Below, piece by piece: positions 49,632 through 59,529 of a stretch of DNA of 64,000 nt (positions within the stretch are counted from its first letter, which is position 1; every line of letters starts with the position of its first letter). The stretch covers positions 1-64,000 of the forward strand of contig JACPYV010000158.1 of assembly GCA_016195825.1 (NCBI GenBank), in the 5' to 3' direction. A program made the translations under genes and the position numbers. The notes under the pieces are model-generated. The model made no database searches and had not been told where the DNA came from. It saw nothing but the letters and a program-made list of their open reading frames with translations. Origin of the DNA: Burkholderiales bacterium. Lineage in GTDB: Bacteria > Pseudomonadota > Gammaproteobacteria > Burkholderiales > Burkholderiaceae_C.

Positions 49632-51185
49632 TCAGTTGCGGCCGACCGCGCTCCAGGCGGCGGCCACCTGGGCCGAGTAGTCGGCCCCCAGGGTGCCGAC
49701 CAGCTCGGCAGCGGCGGCAATGGTCGCAGCGCGGGCGCCCGCGTAGTTGGTGCTGGACGTCATCTTCGTCGTCAGGGCCCGGTACCAGATCTTGGCGGCG
49801 GCGTTGCGGCCGATGCCCGTCAGCGTGCCCGTGCCGGTGGCGACGCGGGTGTTGCCGCTCACGCAGGTCGGGCTCTTGCCGTAGCTGCTGTTGGTGCCTT
49901 CGGCGAGCAGGAAGAAGAAGTGGTTGGCCACGCCCGAGCTGTAGTGCACGTCCAGGCTGCCGACGCCGGAGTACCAGCAGTCCGCTGAGCCACCGTCGGA
50001 GCTGGGCTTGACCATGCTGCGCAGCGAGCCGCCACCGACCATGATCTTCTCGCCGATCAGGTAGTCGCCCGGGTCGTTGGCATTGGCCGCGTAGAACTCG
50101 ACCATGGAGCCGAAGATGTCCGACGTGGCCTCGTTCAGGCCGCCGGACTCGCCCGAGTAGGTCAGGTTGGCCGTACGGCTGGTGACGCCGTGGGTCATCT
50201 CGTGGCCGGCCACGTCCAGAGACACCAGCGCCTTCAGGCTGGTGCCGTCACCGTCGCCGTAGGTCATGCAGAAGCACGAGTCCGACCAGTAGGCGTTGGC
50301 GTAGTTGCGGCTGTAGTGCACGCGGTTGTAGGCGCCCTTGCCGTCGTTGGCGATGCCGGTGCGGCCATGCACGTTCTTGTAGTAGTCCCAGGTCACGGCG
50401 GTGCCGTACTGCGCATCGGCGCCGGCGCTGGCCGTGTCGCTGGTGCTGTTGTTGCCCCAGGTGTTGTCGGCGTCCGTGAAGATGGTGCCACCGCTGGTGC
50501 GGTTCTTCAGGTTGATGGTGTAGGTGTTGCCGCGGCTCGGGTCGCGCAGCTCGTAGCCGCCGCTGACGCTGTTGGTCGTCAGCGTGACGTTGCCGCTGTA
50601 GATCGTCTTGCCAGTGCCCGTGGCGGCGGCCGTGTGGATGTCGTCCCACAGGTCGAGCTGGCTGCCGGTGGCGGCGTCGACGATGACATGCTTCTCGAAC
50701 GGCGTGCCGTCGGCGCTCTCGCCGGACACCGGCACGTCCCAGGCCAGCGCGGGCACCTGGTCGCGGGCGTAGAGCACCAGCTCTGGCTTGCCGACGGTGC
50801 CGTCCTGGGTACGGGTCACCACCATCGCGGCGCGCTGTGCGTTCAGCGTGGGCTTGCCGGTGGCGCCGGCCTGCCAGCGCATGGTGTGGTGCATCGCACG
50901 CAGGTTGCCCATGCGGTCGGTCTGCACGACCAGGTCGCCGCCGATGACGCGCAGGCCGCCGATGCTGCGGTCCATACGCACGTGCTGGCCGCCATCGGCG
51001 TCGACGACGATGTCGCGCACGTGGTAGCGGTGGTCGGCGCCGTGCATGCTGAGGCCGGGGAACTGGCGCACATGGCCTTCCGCGCGGCTCTGGACCTGGG
51101 CGAAGTCGGGGCGTTGGGTCTGGGCCTGGGCCATGGCGGCCGAAAGCGCCACGCTCAGCAGCGTGAGGCGAAAGATGGAATGCAT
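49632..51185 (-). CDS. M4-family secreted metalloprotease (thermolysin/vibriolysin type)
   Basis: The 517-aa preproprotein starts at 51185 with CAGGAG upstream (MHSIFRLTLLSVALSAAMAQA). The FTP/PepSY propeptide covers about residues 25-190 (LNAQRAAMVV). The catalytic domain has AGHEMTHGVTSRTANLTYSG (HExxH), then GGLNEATSDIFG with the third zinc ligand Glu, and DVHYSSGVANHFFFLLAEG near the active-site His. It degrades extracellular protein. Its terminator overlaps the neighbouring gene. The 269-bp upstream gap holds a CCCCGGC/GCCGGGG hairpin (51266-51282) but no clear promoter. Confidence 0.92.
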   Translation of the reverse strand: MHSIFRLTLLSVALSAAMAQAQTQRPDFAQVQSRAEGHVRQFPGLSMHGADHRYHVRDIVVDADGGQHVRMDRSIGGLRVIGGDLVVQTDRMGNLRAMHHTMRWQAGATGKPTLNAQRAAMVVTRTQDGTVGKPELVLYARDQVPALAWDVPVSGESADGTPFEKHVIVDAATGSQLDLWDDIHTAAATGTGKTIYSGNVTLTTNSVSGGYELRDPSRGNTYTINLKNRTSGGTIFTDADNTWGNNSTSDTASAGADAQYGTAVTWDYYKNVHGRTGIANDGKGAYNRVHYSRNYANAYWSDSCFCMTYGDGDGTSLKALVSLDVAGHEMTHGVTSRTANLTYSGESGGLNEATSDIFGSMVEFYAANANDPGDYLIGEKIMVGGGSLRSMVKPSSDGGSADCWYSGVGSLDVHYSSGVANHFFFLLAEGTNSSYGKSPTCVSGNTRVATGTGTLTGIGRNAAAKIWYRALTTKMTSSTNYAGARAATIAAAAELVGTLGADYSAQVAAAWSAVGRN

Positions 51186-51454
51186 CGAAGACTCCTGTGT
51201 TGTTGGCTGCGCGGCGGATCGGCCGCTGTGCTGCGCCGGTGTGGCGCGACAGTGACTTTGCGCACCCCCGGCCTTGCCGGGGCACGGGGTCATCCCGAGT
51301 TGGCGTCCGGGCACAACAGCTGCGGGTGATTCCGCTTGCCGCAATACAGCCGCCGTCTCATGCCGTACGCAGGAGCCTGCAGGCCCGCAGCCATGATTCA
51401 GCGGCGGGCAGTCCCTGATTCACAAGCCCGCGAAAGCCGGGCAAGCGTGTGCGC

Positions 51455-53245
51455 TCAGAAGGTTTCCCAGTCGCTGTCGCTGGTGGGCGCGGGCGCCGGG
51501 GCGGCCGGCCGGGGGGCTGTGGCGGGGGCCGGCGCGGCCTGACGCAGTGGGGCTGCGGGCTTGGCGCCGGCAGTCTTGGCGGGTGCGGGTGTCGCGGGGC
51601 GCGCTGTTGGCTTGGATGCCGGTGCCTTCGCCTTTTGGGCAGCAGGCTTGGCGGTGGCCGGCGCCCTGGCCGGCGCTGCGCGCTGTGCCGTGCCGCTGAG
51701 CTTGAACACGCCGATGGCCTCGGCCATGCGCGCCGACTGCTCGCGCAGGCTCTCGGCCGCTGCGGCGGATTCCTCCACCAGCGCCGCGTTCTGCTGCGTC
51801 ATCTGGTCGAGCTGCACCACCGAGCCGTTGACGACACCGATGCCCTCGCTTTGCTCGCGGGCCGCCGCGCTGATCTCGGCAATGATGTCGGTCACGCGTT
51901 GCACGCTGTCGACGATCTCGGTCATCGTGGCGCCGGCCGCCTGCACCTGCTGGGTGCCGGAGTCCACGCGCTCGACGCTGGCCCCGATGAGGGTCTTGAT
52001 CTCCTTGGCTGCACCGGCCGAGCGTTGCGCCAGCGAGCGCACCTCGGCGGCCACGACCGCGAAGCCGCGACCCTGCTCACCTGCCCGAGCGGCTTCAACG
52101 GCCGCATTCAGCGCCAGGATGTTGGTCTGAAAGGCGATGCCGTCGATGACGCCGATGATGTCGTTGATCTTGCGCGAGCTCTGGCTGATCTCGTCCATGG
52201 TCGCGACGACCTGGGAGACTGCCTCGCCGCCCCGCTGGGCCACGCTGGCGGCCGAGCTGGCGAGCTGGTTGGCCGTCATGGCCGCGTCCGCCGTCTGCTT
52301 GACGGTGCCGGTCAGTTCGGACATGGACGACGCCGCGTTCTGCAGGTTGCTGGCCGTCTGCTCGGTGCGCTGGCTGAGGTCGAAGTTGCCGGTGGCGATC
52401 TCGGAGCTGGCCGTGCCGATGCTGTCGGCCGCGCCGCGCACCTCGCCGATGAGCTTCTGCAGCGCGGACTGCATGTTCTGCAGCGCCGTCAGCAGCCGGC
52501 CGACCTCGTCGTTGCCGCCGGCGGGAATGTCCTGGGTCAGGTCGAAATGGGCGATGGCCTCGGCCATCTCGGCGGCGCGGCGCAGCGGGCCGGTGATGGA
52601 GCGGCCCAGCGCCAGCGCCAGCCACATGGCCAGCGCCAGCGCGATCAGCGCGAACACGACCAGGCTGGTGCGGGCGCTGGCGTTGGCGCTGTCCAGCGTC
52701 TTGGCCGAGGCGTCTAGCTGGTCGCGCTGTGACTTGACGATGGCCAGCGTCACCGCCGTGAGCTTGGCCACGGCTGGTTGGAATTCGCTGGTATAGGCTT
52801 GCTTGGCAGCGGCTTCGTCGCCCGACTTCTTGGCCTTCATCAGCGCCTCGCGGCCGGTCCGGTAGCCGCCGCGCGCCTGGTCCAGCGCCTTCATCAAGGC
52901 TTGCTCGGCCTCGGTGTCCATCTGCGGTTCCAGCTTCTTGAAGATCGCGTTGGCGCCCTCGGTGGCGGCGGCGGCCGTCGGGGCCAACTGGTCGCCCAGC
53001 GTCAGGTCACCGGACAGCGCGATGGCCTGGGCCCGCGCCTCGCCACCGCTGACGAAGCGGTAGTACTCAGTAGCGTCCCGCTCGGCCTGCAGGTAGTCGC
53101 CATACATCGTGGCCGACTGCGCAGCGACCCGGCTCAGGCCCACGAAGCCGATGCCGGAGCCGATGAAAGAGATCAGCAACACCAACCCGAGCACGAGGGT
53201 CAGGCGTTGCGCGATGCTGCGTGAACCCAGCAAACCGTTGAACAT
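51455..53245 (-). CDS. Methyl-accepting chemotaxis protein with C-terminal CheR/CheB tether
   Basis: The 596-aa receptor has an N-terminal membrane helix (LTLVLGLVLLISFIGSGIGFVGL), a four-helix-bundle-like periplasmic domain, a second membrane helix near residue 190, HAMP, and a signalling domain with the hairpin IDGIAFQTNILALNAAVEAARAGEQG. After the coiled coil comes an Ala/Pro/Lys-rich linker of about 70 residues ending SDSDWETF, which matches the NWETF pentapeptide that binds CheR and CheB in Tar/Tsr-type receptors. Ligand unknown. Confidence 0.94.
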   Translation of the reverse strand: MFNGLLGSRSIAQRLTLVLGLVLLISFIGSGIGFVGLSRVAAQSATMYGDYLQAERDATEYYRFVSGGEARAQAIALSGDLTLGDQLAPTAAAATEGANAIFKKLEPQMDTEAEQALMKALDQARGGYRTGREALMKAKKSGDEAAAKQAYTSEFQPAVAKLTAVTLAIVKSQRDQLDASAKTLDSANASARTSLVVFALIALALAMWLALALGRSITGPLRRAAEMAEAIAHFDLTQDIPAGGNDEVGRLLTALQNMQSALQKLIGEVRGAADSIGTASSEIATGNFDLSQRTEQTASNLQNAASSMSELTGTVKQTADAAMTANQLASSAASVAQRGGEAVSQVVATMDEISQSSRKINDIIGVIDGIAFQTNILALNAAVEAARAGEQGRGFAVVAAEVRSLAQRSAGAAKEIKTLIGASVERVDSGTQQVQAAGATMTEIVDSVQRVTDIIAEISAAAREQSEGIGVVNGSVVQLDQMTQQNAALVEESAAAAESLREQSARMAEAIGVFKLSGTAQRAAPARAPATAKPAAQKAKAPASKPTARPATPAPAKTAGAKPAAPLRQAAPAPATAPRPAAPAPAPTSDSDWETF

Positions 53246-53332
53246 GTTGTCTCCTCTTGAGCCTTGTTACAACCAAGGAGTGTCCACCCCCATCTGCGGG
53301 ATGAACAGCAGGGCAGGGGCGTGAAAGCGGCG

Positions 53333-55210
53333 CTAAATCGCTGTTTTTGCACGCCGAGCGCGCCGCATCGAGAAGCGCAGCGGGTCGACGGCGTCGAGCA
53401 GCTCGGCCTCCAGCGGCCGGGGTGAGCCCAGCGCCAGCGCGGCGGTCAGCCGCCCGGCCAGCGCCGCCCAGCTGATGCCACGTGACGCGAAGGCCGTGCA
53501 GACGAGCAGGCCGGGCCGGCGCGGCTGCAGGCGCAACTGGTCGGCCGGTTCGCCGGGCGCGGCCAGCCCGCCGATCATGGGCAGGCGGTCCGGCGCGATG
53601 AGGCGCCAGCCAACGCGGCCCGCCAGCGGCACATCGGGCGGTGTAGCCAGGCCGGCCAGGCGTGAGTAGCGAGCCAGGTTGTCGGTCTGGTCTTCCTGGC
53701 GCAGCGCGCGGTCGAGGTCGCCATCCTGCGTGGTGGCCCCGCACCAAACGCCACCGCGGCCGTCGGCGATGGCGTAGCCGTCGCCGGCGACGGGCACCGC
53801 CGGGCACCAGGCCGCGTCGGCCAGGTGGGTGAGCTGGCCGCGCTGGACGACCAGGCCTTCGCCCAGGCCCAGGTCGCCGAGCAGTGGCAGCTGGCCGTGC
53901 CCGCCGGCCAGCACGACCAGCGGCGCGCTGTCGATGACGCTGCCGTCGGCGGCCAGCAGGCACCAGCTGTCGCCGTCCTCGCGCAGCGTGGCGACGGGCG
54001 TGTTCAGTCGCAGCGCTGCTCCACTCGCGGCCAGCATGGCTCGCGTGTAGGCGCCCGGATCGATGGCGCCGCCGCCGGGGTAGAACCAGGCCGGGTGGGC
54101 CAGCGCAGTACCGGCCAGCGCTGTAGCGGCCTCGGTGGACAGGGCCTCGACATAGCCCGCCGCGCCCTGCATCGCTGCCAATGGCAGCCGCGTCTCCAGC
54201 CTCAGCAGGCCGGGCTGATGTGGCAGGCCCAGCTCGGCCAGGGCGGTTTGCGTGGCCAGCGCCGCGGCGCGATTGAAGCGGGCGTGCGGACCGTCGTCCG
54301 GGTTGACGGTGCCGTGGAACAGGCCAGCCGGGTTGCCCGAGCTGGCCTGGGCCGGGCCGGGTAGGGCGTCGAGGACGGTGCAGGCCACGCCCTGGCGGGA
54401 CAAAGCCAACGCGCAGGCCGCGCCGCCCAGGCCCGCGCCGATGATGAGGGCGCGCCGGGCCCCCGGCGCCACCGGCTCGCGCCCGGCCGGGCGCTGCGGC
54501 GTGTGGCGAGGCGCGAAGCAGGCGACGGTCATCTCCGGCTTGTTGGCAAACCCCGGCGCCAGCTCGACCTCGAAGCCCAGCGCGGCAAGCGACCTGCGCA
54601 TGGGGCGCGAGATGCTCCACGTCGCTGCCGTCGTGCCGGGCGCCGCGTGGCGGGCCAGGCTCTTCAACAGCCATGCGTCCCACAGCTCCGGGTTGCGCGA
54701 GGGTGCGAAGCCGTCGAGGTAGAGGGCGTCGGCCTGCAGCACCAGTTGTTGCGCCAGCGCGCGCGCGTCGCCCAGGCCCAGAAGCAGCGCCACGCGCCCG
54801 CCCTCGAAGCTGAGGCTGTGGAGCCCGGGCGTCAGCGGCGGCCAGCGTTCGATGAGCTGCGCGGCCAGCGTGGGCAGCGGGCTGGCCGCATGCACCCGGG
54901 CCAGGTCGGCGCGCTTCAGCGGGTGTTTCTCGACGCTGACAAAGACGAGGCGTTCGCAGCGGGCCGGGTCTTGCCGCCAGGCGTCCCAGGTCGCGAGGAA
55001 GTTATTCCCCAGGCCGAAGCCGGTTTCCAGCACGACGAAGTGCTCGCGCCCTTGCCAGCGGCCCGGCAGGCCGTTGCCGGCGACGAACACGTGCCGGGCC
55101 TGGGGCAGTGCACCGGCCCGTGAGTGGTAGACGTCGCCGAAGTGGGGCGAGACCGGTGCGGCGGGGTCGGAGAAGTCGACCTCGGCAGGGACGATGGGGC
55201 CGGTTTTCAA
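53333..55210 (-). CDS. mnmC: Bifunctional tRNA mnm5s2U34 biosynthesis protein MnmC
   Basis: The 625-aa fusion has an N-terminal SAM methyltransferase (SPHFGDVYHSRAGALPQARHVF, FVVLETGFGLGNNFLATWDA) and a C-terminal FAD oxidoreductase with ALIIGAGLGGAACALALSRQG. It completes the wobble-uridine side chain in tRNA. Its start overlaps the stop of the MBL hydrolase (ATGA). Confidence 0.95.
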   Translation of the reverse strand: MKTGPIVPAEVDFSDPAAPVSPHFGDVYHSRAGALPQARHVFVAGNGLPGRWQGREHFVVLETGFGLGNNFLATWDAWRQDPARCERLVFVSVEKHPLKRADLARVHAASPLPTLAAQLIERWPPLTPGLHSLSFEGGRVALLLGLGDARALAQQLVLQADALYLDGFAPSRNPELWDAWLLKSLARHAAPGTTAATWSISRPMRRSLAALGFEVELAPGFANKPEMTVACFAPRHTPQRPAGREPVAPGARRALIIGAGLGGAACALALSRQGVACTVLDALPGPAQASSGNPAGLFHGTVNPDDGPHARFNRAAALATQTALAELGLPHQPGLLRLETRLPLAAMQGAAGYVEALSTEAATALAGTALAHPAWFYPGGGAIDPGAYTRAMLAASGAALRLNTPVATLREDGDSWCLLAADGSVIDSAPLVVLAGGHGQLPLLGDLGLGEGLVVQRGQLTHLADAAWCPAVPVAGDGYAIADGRGGVWCGATTQDGDLDRALRQEDQTDNLARYSRLAGLATPPDVPLAGRVGWRLIAPDRLPMIGGLAAPGEPADQLRLQPRRPGLLVCTAFASRGISWAALAGRLTAALALGSPRPLEAELLDAVDPLRFSMRRARRAKTAI

Positions 55211-56586
55211 AGCTCGACGGTTTCCCCGTGCTGCGGCACACGTACCGGCAGGCCCAGCTCGTCCTGAATGCGGCAGCGCAGCGCGTCAGCGGCGGCCGGC
55301 TCGCCGTGCACGACGTAGACCTGCTGCGGTGGACGGGGCAGGGCGCGCAACCATTGCAGCAGTCCGTCGGCGTCTGCGTGGCCGGAGAAGCCGTCCAGGT
55401 GGCTGATCTCGGCATTGACCGGCACCCAGCGCCCGCGGATCTTGATCTCGCGCTCGCCGGCCACCATGCGCGCACCGCGCGTGCCGCCGGCCTGGAAGCC
55501 GGGGAAGGCGATGTGGTGGCGGGCTTGGGGTGCCAGGGCCTCGATGTAGTTCAGCACCCGGCCGCCGGTGGCCATGCCGCTGGCCGAGATGACGATGGCC
55601 GGCCGCGCGCGTGGCTGGGCCAGCGAGGCGGCGAGCTTGAGGCTTTGCGCCTGCTTGGTGACGTAGCGCACGCGGTCGGTCAGGCTGCGCGCCTCGCTGG
55701 CGGGGATGCGCAGCAGCCGCGCGTGCTTGAGCGTGATCTCGGTGGCCTGCTCGGCCATGGGGCTGTCCAGCCAGATGGGCACGTCCAGCGGCAGTTCGCC
55801 GGCATTGCGCAGGCGCTGCAGGATCAGCAGCAGCGCCTGGGCGCGGCCCACCGCGAAACTGGGGAGCAGCACAGAGCCGCCGCGCTTGAAGGTGGTGCGG
55901 AGCACTTGGGCCAGCCGGGCCTGCACGTCCTCGGCCGGGTGCAGCCGGTTGCCGTAGGTGGACTCGATCAGCACCACGTCGGCGGCGGAGGGCACCTGAG
56001 GCTGGGGCATCAGCAGGTCACCCACACGGCCGATGTCGCCGGAGAACAGCAGCGAGCGGCCGCCGGGGCGGGTGTCGCTGACGTGGATGGAGCTGGCGCC
56101 CAGCAGGTGGCCGGCCGGTGTGAAGCGCACCTCGGTGGCGCCCAGCCTCAGCTTGCCGTCGCGAGGCAGCGGGGCGAACTGCTTGAGCGTCGCCTCGGCC
56201 TCGCGCACGCTGTACAGCGGCAAGGCCTTGTCGTGGCGTGTGGCCCCCTCGCGGTTGGCGCGGCGGGCGTCCTCCTCTTGCAGATGGGCGCTGTCGCGCA
56301 GCAGTACGTCGCAGAGGTCGCGCGTGGCGCTGGTCGCGTAGATGGGCCCGTGAAAGCCCTGGCGGCGCAGCGCGGGCAGGTAGCCGCAGTGGTCCAGGTG
56401 GGCGTGCGACAGCAACACGGCGTCGACTTGCATGGCCGAGGCACCCAACGGCATCCAGTTGCGCTCGCGCAGGGCCTTGAAGCCCTGGAACAGGCCGGCG
56501 TCGAGCAGCAGGCGCTGCTCGCCCAGCGTCAGCAGGTGGCGCGAGCCGGTGACGGTGTCGGCCGCGCCGAGAAAGGTCAGCTTCAT
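55207..56586 (-). CDS. Beta-CASP MBL-fold RNA-processing hydrolase
   Basis: The 459-aa protein has MKLTFLGAADTVTGSRHLLTLG, the metal motif LSHAHLDHCGYLPAL and the beta-CASP segments (VILIES, GMATGGRVLNYI, VHGEPAAADALR) of the CPSF73-like bacterial group. Members are RNA endo/exonucleases of uncertain target. It overlaps mnmC and the NAD-binding gene by ATGA, forming a three-gene unit. Confidence 0.9.
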   Translation of the reverse strand: MKLTFLGAADTVTGSRHLLTLGEQRLLLDAGLFQGFKALRERNWMPLGASAMQVDAVLLSHAHLDHCGYLPALRRQGFHGPIYATSATRDLCDVLLRDSAHLQEEDARRANREGATRHDKALPLYSVREAEATLKQFAPLPRDGKLRLGATEVRFTPAGHLLGASSIHVSDTRPGGRSLLFSGDIGRVGDLLMPQPQVPSAADVVLIESTYGNRLHPAEDVQARLAQVLRTTFKRGGSVLLPSFAVGRAQALLLILQRLRNAGELPLDVPIWLDSPMAEQATEITLKHARLLRIPASEARSLTDRVRYVTKQAQSLKLAASLAQPRARPAIVISASGMATGGRVLNYIEALAPQARHHIAFPGFQAGGTRGARMVAGEREIKIRGRWVPVNAEISHLDGFSGHADADGLLQWLRALPRPPQQVYVVHGEPAAADALRCRIQDELGLPVRVPQHGETVEL

Positions 56587-57242
56587 GGAGCCCCCAGGGA
56601 TTGCATTGCGCCGGATTCGAGCACCTGCACGGCCGGGCCGGGTTGCGCCAGCGCAAGCTGCAGGGCGCGGGCCACGCGCTGCGGCGCGATCGGCCGCCAG
56701 CGCGCCGGGATCAGGCCGGCGACGGGCCGGGTGAGGCGCAGCGTCCAGGCTTCGCCGCTGCGGCGAGGCTGGGCCAGACTGTCGCGTTCGCCGTCAAGCA
56801 GCGAGGGCCGCGCGATGACCAGGCGCTCGAAGCCCAGCGCGGTCAGTGCCTCCTCGGCCTCGCCCTTGACGCGGTTGTAGAACACCGCGGAGCGGGCGTC
56901 GGCCCCCAGGGCCGAGACCACGGCGCACTGCGTGGCCCCCGCCGCCCTGGCCGCGCGGGCGACGACCAGTACGGCGTCAAAGTCCACCGCGCGGAAGGCC
57001 GCCTGCGAGCCCGCCTGGGCCATGGTGGTGCCCAGCGCGATGAACACGCGCCGTGGCGCGGGTAGCGTGGCCGGCAGCGCGAGCAGGTCGACGATGGCCT
57101 CGCGGCGCGTGGCGCTGGCAGGCAAGCCGGCCAGCGGGCGGCGCACGAGGGCGAGCACGGGCTCGTCACGCAGCAAGGCCAGCAACTCGCGGCCGACGAG
57201 GCCGCTGCCGCCGGCTACCCAGGTCAGATCGGGGGAGGACAT
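56583..57242 (-). CDS. NAD(P)-binding atypical short-chain dehydrogenase-like protein
   Basis: The 219-aa protein has VAGGSGLVGRELLALL, a Rossmann GxxGxxG site, and VVSALGADARSAVFYNRVKGEAEEAL with the YxxxK of extended or atypical SDRs. It resembles HTATIP2/NmrA-like regulators or oxidoreductases. It heads the unit with the beta-CASP hydrolase and mnmC. Substrate unknown. Confidence 0.85.
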   Translation of the reverse strand: MSSPDLTWVAGGSGLVGRELLALLRDEPVLALVRRPLAGLPASATRREAIVDLLALPATLPAPRRVFIALGTTMAQAGSQAAFRAVDFDAVLVVARAARAAGATQCAVVSALGADARSAVFYNRVKGEAEEALTALGFERLVIARPSLLDGERDSLAQPRRSGEAWTLRLTRPVAGLIPARWRPIAPQRVARALQLALAQPGPAVQVLESGAMQSLGAP

Positions 57243-57263
57243 GCCCCCGATCTTAGAGAGCGC

Positions 57264-58340
57264 TCAGCGGCTGGCGCCGCGCCGCCGCGCCAGCCACAGT
57301 GCGGCCAGGCCCAGGGCCAGCATGGGCGCGGCTGGCAACTCGGGCACGGCGGCGACCGGGTTGCCGTGGAGGTTCAGCGCAGCGTTCTGGGCACCGAGGA
57401 AGTTGCCGAGCTCGCTGGCGTCCGGCCGGCTGTCGCCGAACAGTGGCTTGGCCTCGTGGTTCTGGGGATCGAATGCGCCGGTGTAGGCGAAGAACTCGTA
57501 GCGGCGCAGCACCGCCTCCTTGCCCGCGCCGACCGCACCGCCACCGCCGTTCTCCAGCACGCCGGCGTTGGGGTTGCCGGGGTCGGTCTGCAGAAGCTGC
57601 CATTCGATCTCGGTGTGCTCTCTGGCGGCTTTGACCTTGGCGTTCTCTCCCACCAGTTCCTCCAGGCCGATCGGGCCTTCGAGCTCGGTCGCATAGACCT
57701 TGACCCAGACCGGCGTGCCGAACTGGGGCTCAGGCGCCTCGGGCGGCGGCGGGGCCTGAATGTGCGCGACGACGATCGGGGGCGCGTTGACCACAGGGCT
57801 GGGCGTGACCGTCCAGTTGGGTGCGGGCAGTGCCGCGGCCACCGGCGCGAGCGTGCCCGAACCGGGGCTACTCTCGATCAGCCAGCTGTAGGTCGTGCGC
57901 GTGGCGTTGGCGCGCAGGCCCACGCCGAAGTGGTCACACGGCGTGGCGGCGCCGTAGCCGATGCCGCCGCCGGTCCAGCAGCTTTCGCCCGGCGTCGTGA
58001 AGACGCCGCTGGGTGTGCCAGTGCTCCATGTGCCGCCGGCGAAGCTGGCCGCGTAGGTCACGCGCACGCCGAAGCTGCTGCCGGTGTTGTAGGCGCTCAG
58101 CGTCGGCGCGCCGTAGCGCTCGACGCTGCTCGGGAATCCGCGGCCGGCGCCGCCGAAGGTGTCGGTGATGTCGGCGAGCTGCAGGCCTTCGAGGTCGATC
58201 TCGAAACCGTGGGCGTCGTGGCCAGTGTCGTTGACGACGTCGAAGTTGCCGAGGGTGCCGAAGACCGTGGCCTGGGCGGCGCTGGCGACGAACAGGGTGG
58301 CTGCTGACAGGGTGGCGAGGATGGGATTGAAGCGTTTCAT
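57264..58340 (-). CDS. Exported protein with a variant PEP-CTERM anchor
   Basis: The 358-aa protein starts at 58340 (signal MKRFNPILATLSAATLFVASAAQA; AGGAG upstream). A beta-rich body follows. The C-terminus reads VPELPAAPMLALGLAALWLARRRG: a helix and Arg cluster of the PEP-CTERM type but with VPELP instead of VPEP. Exosortase recognition is therefore likely but not certain. It is 22 bp downstream of the DUF5666 gene. Confidence 0.85.
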   Translation of the reverse strand: MKRFNPILATLSAATLFVASAAQATVFGTLGNFDVVNDTGHDAHGFEIDLEGLQLADITDTFGGAGRGFPSSVERYGAPTLSAYNTGSSFGVRVTYAASFAGGTWSTGTPSGVFTTPGESCWTGGGIGYGAATPCDHFGVGLRANATRTTYSWLIESSPGSGTLAPVAAALPAPNWTVTPSPVVNAPPIVVAHIQAPPPPEAPEPQFGTPVWVKVYATELEGPIGLEELVGENAKVKAAREHTEIEWQLLQTDPGNPNAGVLENGGGGAVGAGKEAVLRRYEFFAYTGAFDPQNHEAKPLFGDSRPDASELGNFLGAQNAALNLHGNPVAAVPELPAAPMLALGLAALWLARRRGASR

Positions 58341-58362
58341 CGGTGGGTCTCCTGGGTCAGGG

Positions 58363-59529
58363 TTATTCCAGCGTGATCTGCAGGGCCTGCAGTGCCGCGG
58401 CACCGGGCCGCCAGTTGCCGCGCACGGTCAGCTTGCGGCCGTTGCGCAGGCCCGGGCTGCCGCCACCGTTGAAGCGGGTGTTGGCCGTCCATTGCACTTG
58501 CCAGCCCTTGAGCATGAAACGCTGATGGGTGATGTCAAGGCCGGTCAGGCGCCCGCTGATTTCCAGCGGCTCGGGCGCCTGGGCGGCCACCTCGGTGGCG
58601 ACCAGCACGCCGTCGTGCATCGTGCCGTGCACCTCGGCCGAGGCACCGGCCTGCAGCTGGGCCAGGCCTTCTATCTGCGCGCGGCTGGCGTCCACCGGCA
58701 CCCCGTCCAGCGCAAATCGGCGCGCCGACGTGAACTGCGTGACCCGGCCCTCCAGCTCGACCGCCAGTCCGTCGGGCGGACGCAGTGCGTCGTCGCGGGC
58801 CTGCAGCAGCTGCCAGCTGCCGTCCGGTAGCGGCGCTCCGAGCACGAGGCGCACGACGGCGCCGGACGCGAGGCCGGCGGGGATGATGGATGCGTCCGCC
58901 GCGCGCGCCAGCAGGCTGCCGACCTGCAGCCAGTCGGTGCCGCGGTTGTCCAGCAGGCCGCGCAGCATGGGCGCATCGTTGGGCTGGGCGCGTTCTAGCC
59001 GTGTGGCGACGATGCGGCCCGCGCTCAGGTCGAGCTGGCCCCAGACCTGCACGTCGGGCGGTGTGCCGGCCGCGCCGGGGCCGCGCAGCGCGCCGGCCGG
59101 CACGCTGACGCGCTGGCCCAGCGCGAGCAGGGTGCGGCTGTCCAGCCAGCTGGCGCCGCCGATGATCTGCGTGTCGACGATGACCGAGTAGGCCCGCGCC
59201 GATGTGGCGACGATGGGGCCGGCCAGCACACGGGCCGTCATGCCGGGGGCGAGGTCGTTGCCGCGCAGCGGCTCGCCGTCGCCGTCGCTCAGCGCGGCGC
59301 CGCGCGTGTCCAGGCTGATGCCGCCAACGGTCAGCGGCGCGGTGCCCGTGACGGTGGCGCTGAGGAAGCTCTGCACGCGGCCGGTACCGCCGGTGGCGAC
59401 GCCCAGCGGATGGGCCGATGGCTGCTCGTCGGCCAGGTTGCCGCCGCCGCCGCAGGCGGTCAGGCTGGTGGCGCCGGCAAGGGCCAGCCACCGGCGGCGC
59501 GACAGCGGGGCTTCAGGGCGGTGGGTCAT
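58363..59529 (-). CDS. DUF5666 repeat lipoprotein
   Basis: The 388-aa protein has a leader with RRRWLALAGATSLTACGGGG, so either a Tat-like leader or a lipobox (LTAC). The body is four or more repeats of about 60-70 residues of DUF5666 type, each with a strand pattern such as VWGQLDLSAGRIVATRLER. The function is unknown; such beta-barrel-like repeats are secreted or outer-membrane-attached. Its start overlaps the DUF6502 gene by 17 bp, so the genes are co-transcribed. Confidence 0.85.
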   Translation of the reverse strand: MTHRPEAPLSRRRWLALAGATSLTACGGGGNLADEQPSAHPLGVATGGTGRVQSFLSATVTGTAPLTVGGISLDTRGAALSDGDGEPLRGNDLAPGMTARVLAGPIVATSARAYSVIVDTQIIGGASWLDSRTLLALGQRVSVPAGALRGPGAAGTPPDVQVWGQLDLSAGRIVATRLERAQPNDAPMLRGLLDNRGTDWLQVGSLLARAADASIIPAGLASGAVVRLVLGAPLPDGSWQLLQARDDALRPPDGLAVELEGRVTQFTSARRFALDGVPVDASRAQIEGLAQLQAGASAEVHGTMHDGVLVATEVAAQAPEPLEISGRLTGLDITHQRFMLKGWQVQWTANTRFNGGGSPGLRNGRKLTVRGNWRPGAAALQALQITLE

